Shown: positions 21,578-32,612 of the stretch, piece by piece
Position numbering within the stretch: the stretch's first letter is position 1
How the letters are laid out: every line of letters starts with the position of its first letter
Origin: Diogma glabrata
Taxonomy: Eukaryota > Arthropoda > Insecta > Diptera > Cylindrotomidae
NCBI GenBank assembly: GCA_963693315.1
Contig: OY856187.1
Location: 44,788,235-44,852,234, forward strand
Reading direction: 5' to 3'
DNA length: 64,000 nt
Program-made: the position numbers and the translations under genes
The notes under the pieces: model-generated
Seen by the model: only the letters and a program-made list of their open reading frames with translations
What the model was told of the DNA's origin: nothing
Database searches by the model: none

Positions 21578-21697
21578 ATTTCCTACGCGAGATAAAACGT
21601 TTTTCGTTCGTAAACATGTCTCACTCGACGCTAGCGCGTCTCGTGAACAAATGTTTACTCACGAAAAAAACAATGTTTTCATCTCTTGTAGGAAAAT
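21578..21697. repeat. Hairpin element, tip GACGCTAGCGCGTC
   Basis: TTTCCTAC, GAGAT, AAAC, TTTTCGT and GTAAACA on the left pair in order with TGTTTAC, ACGAAAA, TGTTT, ATCTC and GTAGGAAA on the right. Arm sequence is unrelated to the 20468 hairpin, but the apex is again CpG-rich. Confidence 0.75.
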
Positions 21698-22079
21698 ATA
21701 CTATTTCCTTGAACTTTTTTTTTTTTTTTAAATAAAAATAATAATTAAATAATTAAATTAGAAAAATAAAGTAATTTTTTAAACTTTTATGTTGGTAGTG
21801 AAAAATAAAAAAGTTCTGTAATGGAAGATTTTAATTGGATTCATTAGAACAACTATTTTCGTTTTATGAATTTTATTTGAAAAATGATAGAATATGTTTC
21901 AGAGAAATGACATTAAAAGTTTTTGGTTATGTTGGTTTGTTTGATGAAAATATTTTATTTGAACGGTTAATTATTATCGCTGTGAAAGGTGTTTTTGATG
22001 AAACATTTTGAACATTTATATGGAAGTAGAGATTTGTATTGGTAATTATTCAAACGGAAATGTTGGAAACATTTTGAAT

Positions 22080-23010
22080 CCGTATCATAACATCGAAAAT
22101 CAAATCATCGAATCACCAAAAATCGCAAGACCGAAAGTTCATACAACCATGAAAGATCTTATAAACGTTCATGAAAAATCATTAGATCGAAATATCATAT
22201 CATCGTTCATTACGTCGAAAAGTCATTACATCGAAAGATCACATTGCCGAAAATCATGTAAAGCCGGGCATTCATATACAATGGAAACGGAAACAGAAAC
22301 CGGATTTCATACAAATATCACAGCAACTGAAGCAGAAACCGAATTTAGAAACAGAAACGGAAAATTCGTCTGTTTTGTCTGAAACGGAAACAATTAATAT
22401 TGAATTGTTTCAGTACCGAAACTGTCACATAATATTAATTATTATTTTGAATTGTGATAACAAAAGCTTTGAATTTTGAATTTAATAAATAAGTTTAATA
22501 AATAAAAATTATTTGTTTTTGTTATTCTTCAGTTTTATTATTCATAATGGATAACAAATTCACAAATTCACAAATTCACAAACTCAAACAAAATTCGGTT
22601 TCCGTTTCTGTTTTATTATTCACTACCGTCAACCAAATCAGAAACAGAAACAGAAACTGAAAATTTTCAGTTTCAGTTTCGGTTTCTGTTTCTGTTGTAT
22701 GTAAATGCACGGCTTAAGGCTTGAAATGAAACCACATACAACAGAAACAGAAACAGAATTCCATACAAATTTTACAGAAACCGAATTTTTATCTGTCAAA
22801 TTTGTTTGAAATTCTGTTTTTGTTTCTGTTGTGTGTGAATGCCCGGCTTTAATCGAAAATTTAATTCATGAATCGAAAATTATATCATCGAAATTCTTTA
22901 AATCGAATAAAAAATCATATCATCGAAATATCATAACATCGAAAATATTCGATGTAATTAATAAATCATTACAGCGAAAAATAATATCATCGAAAAACAG
23001 GGTATACTCT
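22080..23010. repeat. Degenerate ATCGAAA / ATCATATC array, split by a MITE
   Basis: 22080-22259 and 22851-23000 both consist of loosely repeated ATCGAAAATCAT and TCATATCATCGAAA words. The small frames here come from the repeat. Confidence 0.6.
22260..22850. mobile_element. MITE with TIR AAAGCCGGGCATTCA
   Basis: The left end AAAGCCGGGCATTCATATAC is mirrored by GTGAATGCCCGGCTTT at 22835-22850. Next to both ends are runs of GAAACAGAAAC or its complement. An internal ATGCACGGCTTA near 22705 looks like another right end, so two related copies may be nested. No transposase. Confidence 0.7.
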
Positions 23011-24855
23011 CCTCACAGATATAAATATTGTAAATTGGAATACCAGATAGCCAGCAGTACATGTTAGTAATTACTAATTATATTGATTTGTTTTATATTT
23101 CTAGTCCATTGTTAGTGTTTTAGGTTTTTGGTGTAATTTGAAAGTGGAGTTGGATGGAGTGGAGTTGGAACTTTCATATATTCGAGATATAATTTGGAAT
23201 TCAGAACAAATCGTTTTTATTTTCGTTTATAAGATCTTTTATTTTTATTTCGTATGAAAAATGAAAATAAATGGAATGTTTGACAATTTGATATTTTCAT
23301 GAGGAATTCTTTTCATATTTTCAAATAAATTTAGAAATTATTTGTTGAAAAGAATGCAAAACAAAAGTTGATTGGAAATATGTTTTTGTAACACATGCGT
23401 ACAAAGTATTCAATTTTGTACTAGAATAGAATACAAGAAAAAACTACTTTTCGCCACACATGACTAATAAATATTTAGTGCACGGGCTAGCACGCCGCCT
23501 GCATGTGAGATTTGTAGTTAAATCTATCCATATATCTTTCTATATATAATATTTTTATAGCACTAAAATATCAAAATAATAATTTAAATAACTTACCATA
23601 TAGTAAAAACAACTTAAACACATTGCACCATTGAAATTGCAAGAAAAAACAATTTATTTAGGTCTTTAAAGTTTATTATTTTGACAGCTTAGTTGGATTC
23701 CTATGTGTTGTTTTAGTTGGATTCTTGTGTTTATATTTTCGCAAACTAACTCTTGTTTGGAAAACGCATTCGCACTAGTAATACAATCTACTATTGTATT
23801 AGTATGTATATTTTAATGACGGTTGTTTACTTTTAAGTTTGAAAAAATTGCATATTGAAATATTTATAATTACTTATATAATATTTGTATTTAATTTATA
23901 ACTAGGGGGTATCCCGCGGGCTCCTGGAATTTTTATGAAAAGGGATTAATTTTTATGTTCTATAAAAAAAATAAACCAAAACAATAAAAATTAAATATAG
24001 GGTTCGCGTTGAGCTACGAACCTTTCTCACAACCCCCTACATCGACAATGATGTGTAACGAAATTTCGTACTGAGTTTCTTAAAGTTCATTTTATTAAAT
24101 CGGTTTAAATTATTATTGTTTGAAAATGTATATTATAACCTAAACTGTTTTTTGTATAAAAATATCAAATGTTTTCAACCTACATTGTTTTTAAAAATTG
24201 TTAAAAATCTATATTTTTCTATGCTGTTATGTTCGCTGTACTATAGAACAATTTTCTGGTTCTGGTCCTGCCATAATAGCGCTAGTATTTTACGAAATGT
24301 TGTGTCAAAAAGTGAGGAAATAGACCTTTAATCATGTACTTTCATCAATTTGTTTCCTCTTTTCTTTTTTAATAAACTTATTATAAAAACCATCTACCAA
24401 CTTTACTATTTAATGTAAAAATTATTCCTTTAAAAAAAATTCGATCTATTTTTCATAATAAATATTACATATCTTGTGACTAATTCAAAATAAAAAAGGT
24501 TTTATTAATAAACCATCAACAAAAATTATAAATATATGTATTATGTAACTTAATTAAAATAAAATCCCTGAATGCATTCTAATTTTTATTAAAACTTCAA
24601 ATAACTAAACAAAATGACGTCACACGATCTTTTATGATAAAGCTATTATATTGCAAGAGAAATACATACTCAAATAGTAGTTTTTGTTTTTCCTTAATTT
24701 AGTTCACAGGAATGAAATTATGGCAAATAATTATCGGAAACCACTATTATATGATTTTTAGCACTGCCTGTAAAAAAACTAATTAATTTTCTTGTTAATA
24801 TCGAAATTATAATAATTTGAACGAAACGGGAAATGACAGTGCAATAAAATGCTAT
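23011..24855. other. No gene seen; one small TIR-like piece
   Basis: 23904-24040 begins TAGGGGGTATCC and ends AACCCCCTA, possibly a short inverted-repeat element, with a small hairpin GGTTCGCGTTGAGCTACGAACC-like pairing inside. Nothing else recognisable. Confidence 0.35.
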
Positions 24856-24946
24856 AAAAACTGCATTATCGATCAAATTGCACTATCGTAAAACGAAATG
24901 TATGTATGAATAAAATAAAAGTGTGTAAAAAAACAATAATTTTAAT
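24856..24946. repeat. Copy 1 of a 90-bp direct repeat (other at 32431-32510)
   Basis: Both carry ACTGCATTATCG, TAAAACGAAATGTATGTATG and GTGTGTAAAAAAACAATAAT. The second copy lacks about 20 bp. Confidence 0.75.
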
Positions 24947-25249
24947 GATAAAATATGGAGGGGCTAAAATCTCACAGCTCTGAGATATCAAGACTTCGGT
25001 CTGGGTTAAGGTTTTTGATATAGTTTTCGGCAAAAAACTTTTATGAGGACATGGTTTTTAGTTTTGGGCAGCGATGTATATCAAACATAACTCTTTGTTA
25101 AAGTACAAGTATTTTTTTTAATCTCTGTTTAGAAATTTATTACAAAACTAGCACGAAACATCAATACGATGCCGGAAAATTATAAAAGATCATAAATTAA
25201 CATAATTTAGTGAAAAGATGATACAATCAGCAAACTACTCAAAAACCTC

Positions 25250-26170
25250 TCCATTTAGCGTTTCGAGAAAATATTACAAAATCACAAATTGATATTTCTT
25301 TCAAAATTCCAAAAATATTGTAAAAATTAAATAAAATCAAACTTTTTTCAAAATGCTAAATATATTCCAAAAATTATTATAAAATCAAAGATTAAACTTT
25401 TTTCAAAAATTCTGAAAATATTGCAAAAATTATACAAAATCAAAAATTGAAACTTTTTTCAAAATTCCAAAAATATTCCAAAAATTAGAATAAAATCAAT
25501 TATTAAAACTTTTTCTAAATTCTAATAATATTCCAAAAATTCTTAAAAATTCAAAAATTCCAACTTTTTCTAAAACTCTAAACATATTGCAAAAATTATA
25601 ACAATATCAAAAATTGAAACTTTTTCCAAAATTATAAAAATTAAAATAAAATCAAAAATTTAAAATTTTTCAAAATTCTAAAAATATTCCAAAAATTCTT
25701 ACAAAATCAAAAATTGAAACTTTTTCAAAATTCCAAAAATATTCAAAAACTATAACAAATTCAAAAATGTCCATGTCAAATTTCATTTTTAATTACATTT
25801 TCAGCAAACTATTCAAAAACCTTCAATTTAGCGATTCGAGAAAATATTACAAAATCACAAATTCATATTTCTTTCAAAATTCCAAAAATATTGTAAAAAT
25901 TATAATAAAATCAAACTTTTTTCAACATTCTAAAAATATTCCAAAAATTATTACAAAATCAAAAATTGAAACTTTTTTCAAAATTCCAAAAATTATACCT
26001 AATAAAATCAAAAATATTCCAAAAATTCTTACAAAATCAAAAATTAAAACTTTTTCCAAAATTCTAAAAATATTGCAAAAATTATTACAAAATCAAAAAT
26101 ACAACCTTTTTTCAAAATTCCAAAAAAATTTCAAAAACTATAACAAATTAAAAAATTTCCATGTCCAATT
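25250..26170. repeat. AT-rich satellite, unit about 54-60 bp
   Basis: More than ten degenerate units with the core AAAATTGAAACTTTTTTC followed by AAAATTCCAAAAATATTCC. Reverse-complement units recur at 33470-33650. The 174-residue frame at 25767 is translated satellite. Confidence 0.8.
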
Positions 26171-26209
26171 TCATTTTCAATTACATTTACGTCATAAAAA
26201 CAGCTACAT

Positions 26210-26720
26210 TTTTTTCCCAAAAAATTGGCTAAAAAAATCAATGAAATCATTTTTTGACACGCTTGACATTATTTTGTTGACAAACTTATAATGCAATAAT
26301 TCTCTATAATAATAATATATTTTCATGTTATACAAATTATTAAATTAATTTTTTTCCAAAAACTTGGGTAAAAAAATAAATAAAAATCTTTCTTTTGACA
26401 CACTTGACAACATTTTTTTGACAAACTTATAATGCCATAGTTCGCAATAATAAAATAAAATTTCATTTCGAACAAAATTTTAATTTAATTTTTTTCCAAA
26501 AAATTGGGTAAAAAAATAAATAAAAATCTTTCTTTTGACACACTTGACAACATTTTTTTGACAAACTTATAATGCAGTAATCTAGATTTTGGTCTCACAT
26601 ACCAATCCCGACCATCAAGATTTCTCCAAATTTAATGTTCCTACTCGTAATCACTTAAAATGAACGATTTTTAAGCAAAAAATATGCAAATTTCCATGTT
26701 TTGACACACTTGACGATTTT
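26210..26720. repeat. Tandem repeat of about 145 bp, three and a half units
   Basis: Each unit has AATTGGGTAAAAAAAT, TTTTGACACACTTGACA and TTTTTGACAAACTTATAATG. The last, partial unit near 26690 is diverged. Confidence 0.8.
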
Positions 26721-26787
26721 TTTGACACACTTCCGGTACAGTTATCGAACACATCGTCCTTTCGGCTCTTCCCATTGAGTAAACCTA

Positions 26788-27240
26788 CACGGTCGAAAAT
26801 TTTAGTTTTTTTTTTAAACTTTATTCAAAAAAATATGGTTTAACACAATATTTTAAACAAAAAATTCATTAAATAAAACTTGCGAAAGTTTAATTCAAGT
26901 TTTTATACATTTTTAGTTTAAAACTTAAATATTTTCGTTTATATATTTAATTTAAAACTTTAAGGTTTATTTTATAACAACATTTTAAACCAAAAATTTC
27001 TGATTTGAAACTTGCGAAAATTTAGCTTCATTTTCTAAACATTTTTAGTCTAAAACTTAACTATTTCCGTTTACATAATTAATTACTAAACATTGAAGTT
27101 TATATTTTAAAACTGTAAAGTTTTAAACTGAAATTTCAAACTCGCAGTTTAATTTTTAAACTATTAATGTTTAATAGTTTAAACTCTTAGTTTACTTCTT
27201 AAACGAATCGGTTTAAAATTACAAACATGTTAGAACAAGT
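26788..27240. repeat. Left subterminal TTTAAAC repeat cluster
   Basis: AAACTT, GTTTAAA and TTTAAAC recur many times in both orientations, as on the right side (31600-31922). They are likely transposase-binding sites by analogy with CACTA-type ends. Confidence 0.6.
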
Positions 27241-27354
27241 GCGTATTTTTATTGCATTTTCATTTGATGTGCAAACGTTTAAGTTTCAACAAGTAAAAGT
27301 TTTTAATAAAAGTGCGTAAAAAATAAAAAATAAAATTTCCAAAAATAATAAATT

Positions 27355-28980
27355 ATGTCGTTAGCAGGAAAAGTTATCCAAATTTATTTTGAAGCGGAAA
27401 ATTGTTATAAGTACGTGAAGCTTAATAAATATACAGAAGCAGAAGGTTATAATTTCGAGGATTTTTTATGTTCTGGTAAGTTATTTTTGTTATATTCTTG
27501 TTAATTCAATATGAGAAAAAAGAACTATTTATTTTTAGTATGTGCTGAAACCAATTTGAATGAATCGTTTGTTCATTTTAAAAATCGTAATAATATTATA
27601 ATTCCCAATGATATTATTATTGATATAATAAATCAATTTATATTTTGTGATTGTTTTATATTAACATTTTCTACAAAGGCATTAGCTGTTCCCGTTTACA
27701 GAATTGATGCGGAGCTGGGACCTTCACTTTTGATATCTAAACAGGTAAAATAAAACAATAATTATCTTAGTATGTTTTAAAAAATATGTACATATGGTTT
27801 TTTTTAACAGGACGTGGAAAATTTTATTAAGCAAAACGACGGTGAAGAAATATTTAAAAACTATTCGAACAACCAGGAGCTAACAGATCGTAATAGACGT
27901 CATCTAATACGCATTCTAGGAAAATATATGCTGAACACATTTGGTGAAAGACCATCCAAAAAAGAAAAATTTAAAATAGCGTGTATAGTAGTTGATATCT
28001 TTCCATGTTTTCGAAGCAATTCCAAATATAGTGGAGCTGTAAGTAGAATTTTTAATTTTTTTTTTTTATAATTTTTCTTATTAGAGTGTAACTATTTCTT
28101 TTAACAGGAAATTTTTTTTAATCCGGAAAAAAACACGGGCTATTTAGTTAGTCAACTAAAGAATACAAATTTTGCAAAAAAACGTTTTGAAACAGGAGAA
28201 ATTAAAAAACAGACGTCCAAAACTCAAGATATTCAGGAAAACCCACCGTATATTGATATCAGCGAACAAGATTTCAATTTTTTTAAAGTAGCAGTGCTTC
28301 CACAACAAAAAAATGAACTAAAAGAGAAACTTAAAAGTACAATTGAAGCCAGGAAAAATAAATTAAAAACTCCTTGTGACATACATTCTCTTTTTCCTTT
28401 TTTTTTGTGGATCCAGAATTGGTAATATACTGGATTATTTACTAAAATTATATAGCATTTTCCAGCCAAAATACTTTTTTTTTTTTTTAATTTAAATAGA
28501 TGCTATAAATATTTTTTTATTAATAATGTATTTCATAATTTCAGATTTCAGATTCTAAACCCGGAAAACACGTTAAAAGTCGCTGCAATTTTATCAAAGC
28601 TGTGTCAAAATTTATTACTTTTAAAGACAACAATACTCCAACTGATAAACTCGCGTTGGAATCTGTTACTCAACCCTATTATAGCTGTAGGACCTTCGCC
28701 AAAGGAAACGGTACAGTTTTTTATACAAATTGATACAAACTTAATCCCTTTACCCAGTCATTGGAAGTTTAATCAGGTATTTGATGTATATTTTAAGTCA
28801 TTTTATATTTTTAACCTAAGTTACGACAACGATTTAAAATCCTTTTTAACATTTTTTGAAAAACATATGTATGAATTTGAAAATATTAATGAAACGGCTA
28901 GACTATCAGAAATTTGGAATTGCTTAAATAATAAATGTAACGAAGATTTAAATTATGAAAATATTATGATAATCGAATAA
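27355..28980 (+). CDS. Transposon accessory protein, five exons, one homopolymer frame break
   Basis: Exons 27355-27475, 27539-27744, 27811-28038, 28108-28421 and 28552-28980, all with GT-AG introns of 63-130 bp; the first three junctions keep phase. Start MSLAGKVIQIYFEAEN. A conserved middle, LTDRNRRHLIRILGKYML, then PSKKEKFKIACIVVDIFP and EKNTGYLVSQLKN, resembles proteins found beside zinc-finger transposases in fish and invertebrate genomes. The function is unknown to me. The last exon (ILNPENTLKVAAILSKL ... IPLPSHWKFNQVFDVYF) stops at TAA 28978-28980. A run of nine T at 28398-28406 puts exon 4 one base short: with ten T the VDPEL frame would reach the donor in phase 0. About 432 residues expected. 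A related C-terminal piece is at 57108-57407. Confidence 0.65.
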
Positions 28981-29038
28981 TAAAAATAAACTATTAATAT
29001 ATGAAAAAAAATTTATATATAAGATTTAAGTTAAAAAA

Positions 29039-31395
29039 ATGAATAAATTTTTCTGTTTTGTTTGTAAAAAAGAATTTGAAACCGTTAATTTTACTATAAA
29101 GCATTTAAAACATTTTCATAATTTAAACATGTCAAATTTGTTAGAATTAAATTACATTGTTTCATCGGAATGTACAAGAAAATTTAGTACGTTTTCTGGT
29201 TTATATCGACATGCTTTAAATTGTAAAGATCTAAATAATATAAATACGGTTTCTGATAATATTTTAAATAATGTTTTTTTTAATAACAGTGTAATTAATG
29301 ATAAATCAAAAATTCAAAACGAATCAGATATAAATTTAAATAATATTAGTATGAAAAGAAAATTTGAAACGATTAATAATGAATTAGATTTCTCGATTTT
29401 TTTTATTTTATTAAATTCTTTTGGTATATCTGAAATAAATATGAATAACATTTTTAGTTCCTTCGAGGAAATATTAAATAGTATTTGGAATAAAATTGAA
29501 ATAGTACTACAAAACAATAAAACACCAAAAGGTGATATTTCTGAATTGTATTTTAATATCACGAGTGCATTAAAAAGTCAATCGTCTACTTTTAAAAGGC
29601 GAAAAATTTTGAATTATGAAATGGAGTTTGTAGCTCCTATTGAAATAAGTTTAGGTACACGTTGGGATAAAAAATTAAACAACAATACCAATATATATGA
29701 TAATATCCAAAAACAATGTACATTTCAATATATTTCAATAAATAAAACCATTGATGCTTTATTTAAGAACGAAAATTTCAAATCAACATACTTTAATTTT
29801 AATCACAAATGTATTGATGGTATCATTTCTAGATTTTGTTGTGCTTCTAAGTTTCATAATTCTTCATTTTTTAGAAACCCACATGCATTACAATTGCAAC
29901 TCTTTTATGATGATTTCGAAATTGTATCGCCTTTGGGAAGTAAAACCAGTATTCACAAGCTTGGTGGAATATATTTTAGTATTTTAAATCTACCGTCTTT
30001 TTATTATTCGAAATTGGATCATATACATCTCGTTTCACTTTTTTATGCAAACGATTTAAAAGACGAAAATATGATAAAAAAAATTTTACAGCCTATCTTT
30101 AATGATATCAGCAAATTAGAAACGCAGGGTTTAAATATTGACGGAAATGTTTTAAAGGGAACTTTAGTGTCAATAACTCACGATAATTTAGGTGGTAATA
30201 CTTTATTAGGTTTTGTACAGTCGTTTCGGAGTCAATTTTTTGCCGATTTTGCGAAGTACCAAGAGACGAGACTAAGTTTTTAACTAAAGAGCGTGTTGAA
30301 TCATTAAGAACTAAAACATCATGTCAAAATTTACTACAAAACAATATACTTACTGAGAGAAAAGGTTTAAAATTTAACTGCATTTTAAACAATTTACAAC
30401 ATTATTGTACAATTCAAAATGGGACAGTAGATATAATGCACGATATTTTAGAAGGAGCAGTACCGTTTATATTAAAATACTTTTTAAATTTCCTAAAAGA
30501 CAATAGGATAGTTTCCCTCACTAAAATTAATAATAGAATTCTCTCATATTCTTATGGTTTTTTAGATTCCAAAAATCGACCAACAACAGTATTTTTAAAT
30601 AAAAAATCAGCCACTTCTATCGGATTAAACGCTTTCCAAAATTGGTGTCTAATTACTTTTGTACCGTTTATATTTGCCGATTTAAAAGAAAAAATTAATA
30701 GTACTTTGTGGTCAGCAGTGACAAGTTCAATTAAGTTGATGCAAATTATATTTTCAGATAAAATATCTACTGAATCTATTCAATGTCTGCCTAAACATAT
30801 TGAACAACATTTATTATTGCTTTTAGAGCTAAATTTAAGTCTATTGCCAAAACATCACTTAATTACGCACTACCCCGGTATTATGGCTCGAATAGGTCCA
30901 CTTGTTCATCATTGGACTATGCGTTTTGAGAGCTATCACAGAAATTTCACCAAAACCGGTAGATATTCAAATAATTTTAATAATATTGCAAAAACTTTAG
31001 CATTTAGACATCAGCAAAAAATGTTTTATATATGGAAAAATTTAGGATCTAAATATGAACTAGAAACACAACACAAAAAAGAAATTGATATAAACTTACA
31101 TGAATTTAAATCTATTTAAAAAAAAAAACTAAATCAACCTATTTACTCCACATTATTTTTGAACAATGGTTTTATTTATAAAAAAGGCTTATTTGTAGTT
31201 AATAATGATATTTCTAATTTTTCGTTTTATAAAATTAAAGAAATATTATTTGACGAAAGCGATGAAGTAATGCTATATTGCAATTCTTATAAAATTAAAA
31301 ATTTTAATGAAAGTTTTATGTCGTATGAAGTTCTATATGATAATTCAAGTACTGTTATTGATTTAAGAGATCTTGTTAACAAAAAAATCTTATGA
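29039..31395 (+). pseudogene. Zinc-finger transposase of the two-gene DNA transposon, lightly damaged
   Basis: ATG 29039. One C2H2 finger (CFVCKKEFETVNFTIKHLKH) is followed by a second in which the first Cys is replaced (SSECTRKFSTFSGLYRH). Core blocks in order: LQLFYDDFEIVSPLGSKT, IHKLGGIYFSILNLP, HLVSLFYANDL, LETQGLNI, THDNLGGNTLLGF, CRFCEVPRDE, MHDILEGAVPF, LPKHHLITHYPG, LVHHWTMRFESYHR and KTLAFRHQQ. This order is that of a widespread transposase-like family in fish and invertebrates. Acidic residues in YDDFE, THDN and MHD are candidate catalytic positions (inference). The frame breaks at a T6 run (about 30236-30241; one more T restores it) and an in-frame TAA sits at 31117-31119. The C-terminal module NNGFIYKKGLFVV continues in frame to 31395. 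Confidence 0.75.
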
Positions 31396-31599
31396 TTCCA
31401 CCAAAATTAAAGAAAAAATATTCATTATAATAAAAACAAATGTAAATTGAAATTATAAACCAAAAATGTATAAAGACTTATGTATATAATAAAAAGTATA
31501 AATTTAAAATAAACTCTGCATTTTTCACTTTTTTTTCATTTTTTTAGAAGCATTTAGTTATCAAAATTTAAGAAAAAGATAAGTATATTTATATCAATT

Positions 31600-31922
31600 T
31601 TAGAAATAAACAAAATAGTTTAGATTTTAAACCAAAGGAAAATTAAACTTTTTGCTTTAAACCATAAAGTTTAATTTTCAAAGAAACCTTTGTAGTTTAA
31701 AATTTAAACTATTCCGTTTAACACATTATGTTAAACCGCTCCAGTTTAAAATTTAAACCATTCAGGTTTAAATATTTCTATAAACGTTTTTAGTTTAAAA
31801 TTTATTCTTTTTTGTTTAAGTTATCCATTATAGTCTAAACAGTTTAAATCTTAAACTTATTTTGGTGTGGAACTATATAGAAACTTTTAAGTTTAAAAAA
31901 AAAACTAAAATTTTTGACCGTG
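31600..31922. repeat. Right subterminal TTTAAAC repeat cluster
   Basis: Dense AGTTTAAAATTTAAAC-type words ending in the terminal inverted repeat. Confidence 0.6.
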
Positions 31923-31924
31923 TA

Positions 31925-32430
31925 TTTTTGAGTAAACCTAAACCATTGAGTAAACCTAAACCTAGCCGGACGGCCGACAGACAGACACACATTTTTTTTT
32001 TTTTGCTTTTTTAGAATCAGTAGGTCCTAAAACGTCGAGAAATGCCAAAAAAGTGGGGGTAAGAATTTCACTTTGAGCTCATAAATGTAATACTTAGGTC
32101 TTTCAGACCGAAGTAATAACATGTAGTTGTTGTTATTCTTAATATCGAAATGTAAATATCGAAATGATTTTAATGATTTTAATTTGAACAAATTATGGCA
32201 AAAGACAACTTAACTTATTAACTAACTTTACAGAACTACTTTATCGATAATTCTAAGTATCCAAAAACAAAATTTTATATAAGTTTTATTTATATATGAA
32301 TTATTTATTTATATGAATTCATTCATGAATAATAAAATAAAAAAGCACAATAATTTTAAAGTTATTTAAAGAAAATAATAAATTTATGAATAAAAAAAAA
32401 CAATTTTAATGTTATTTAAAATAAAAATTT
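31925..32430. other. No gene seen; flanking dispersed repeat
   Basis: Contains GAGTAAACCTAAACC twice, also present left of the transposon, and a CGGACGGCCGACAGACAGAC stretch common in dispersed repeats. Confidence 0.4.
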
Positions 32431-32510
32431 AAAAACTGCATTATCGTAAAACGAAATGTATGTATGAATATGAATAAAATAAAAGTGTGTAAAAAAACAA
32501 TAATTTTAAT
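32431..32510. repeat. Copy 2 of the 90-bp direct repeat
   Basis: See 24856-24946; the two copies bracket the satellite and transposon region. Confidence 0.7.
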
Positions 32511-32539
32511 GTTATTTAAAAAAAAAATAAAAAAAAATT

Positions 32540-32612
32540 CGCCATATTCAGGTTCCGAACTTTCAATCTATAGATCATCAGTCGAGCGCGCTACCAATAT
32601 ACCAATTTGAAC
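32540..32612 (-). other. tRNA-like sequence, probable SINE or tRNA pseudogene
   Basis: On the minus strand TTGGTAGCGCGCTCGACTGA looks like a tRNA D-arm, and AAAGTTCGGAACC, about 20 bases later, resembles a T-arm. Acceptor-stem pairing is poor. It is followed by A/T-rich tail sequence. Confidence 0.45.

Larger units (their letters stand above)
26788..31922 (+). mobile_element. Two-gene DNA transposon (about 5.1 kb), TIR CACGGTC, TA target duplication
   Basis: The left end CACGGTCGAAAATTTTAG and the right end read in reverse, CACGGTCAAAAATTTTAG, match over about 33 bp with one mismatch. The dinucleotide TA sits outside each end (26786-26787 and 31923-31924). The outer 300-450 bp of both sides are packed with TTTAAAC/GTTTAAA words in both directions. 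Inside are two genes on the plus strand: an accessory protein (27355-28980) and a zinc-finger transposase (29039-31395), 58 bp apart. CAC-starting ends and dense subterminal repeats recall the CACTA/CMC group, but I cannot place the family for certain. Confidence 0.85.

Noticed and set aside
25767..26291. 174-codon Lys/Phe/Asn-rich frame
   Set aside because: It is translated satellite units with the same 54-60 bp period as the non-coding neighbours.
28233..28469. 78-codon minus-strand frame
   Set aside because: Antisense shadow of exon 4 of the accessory gene.
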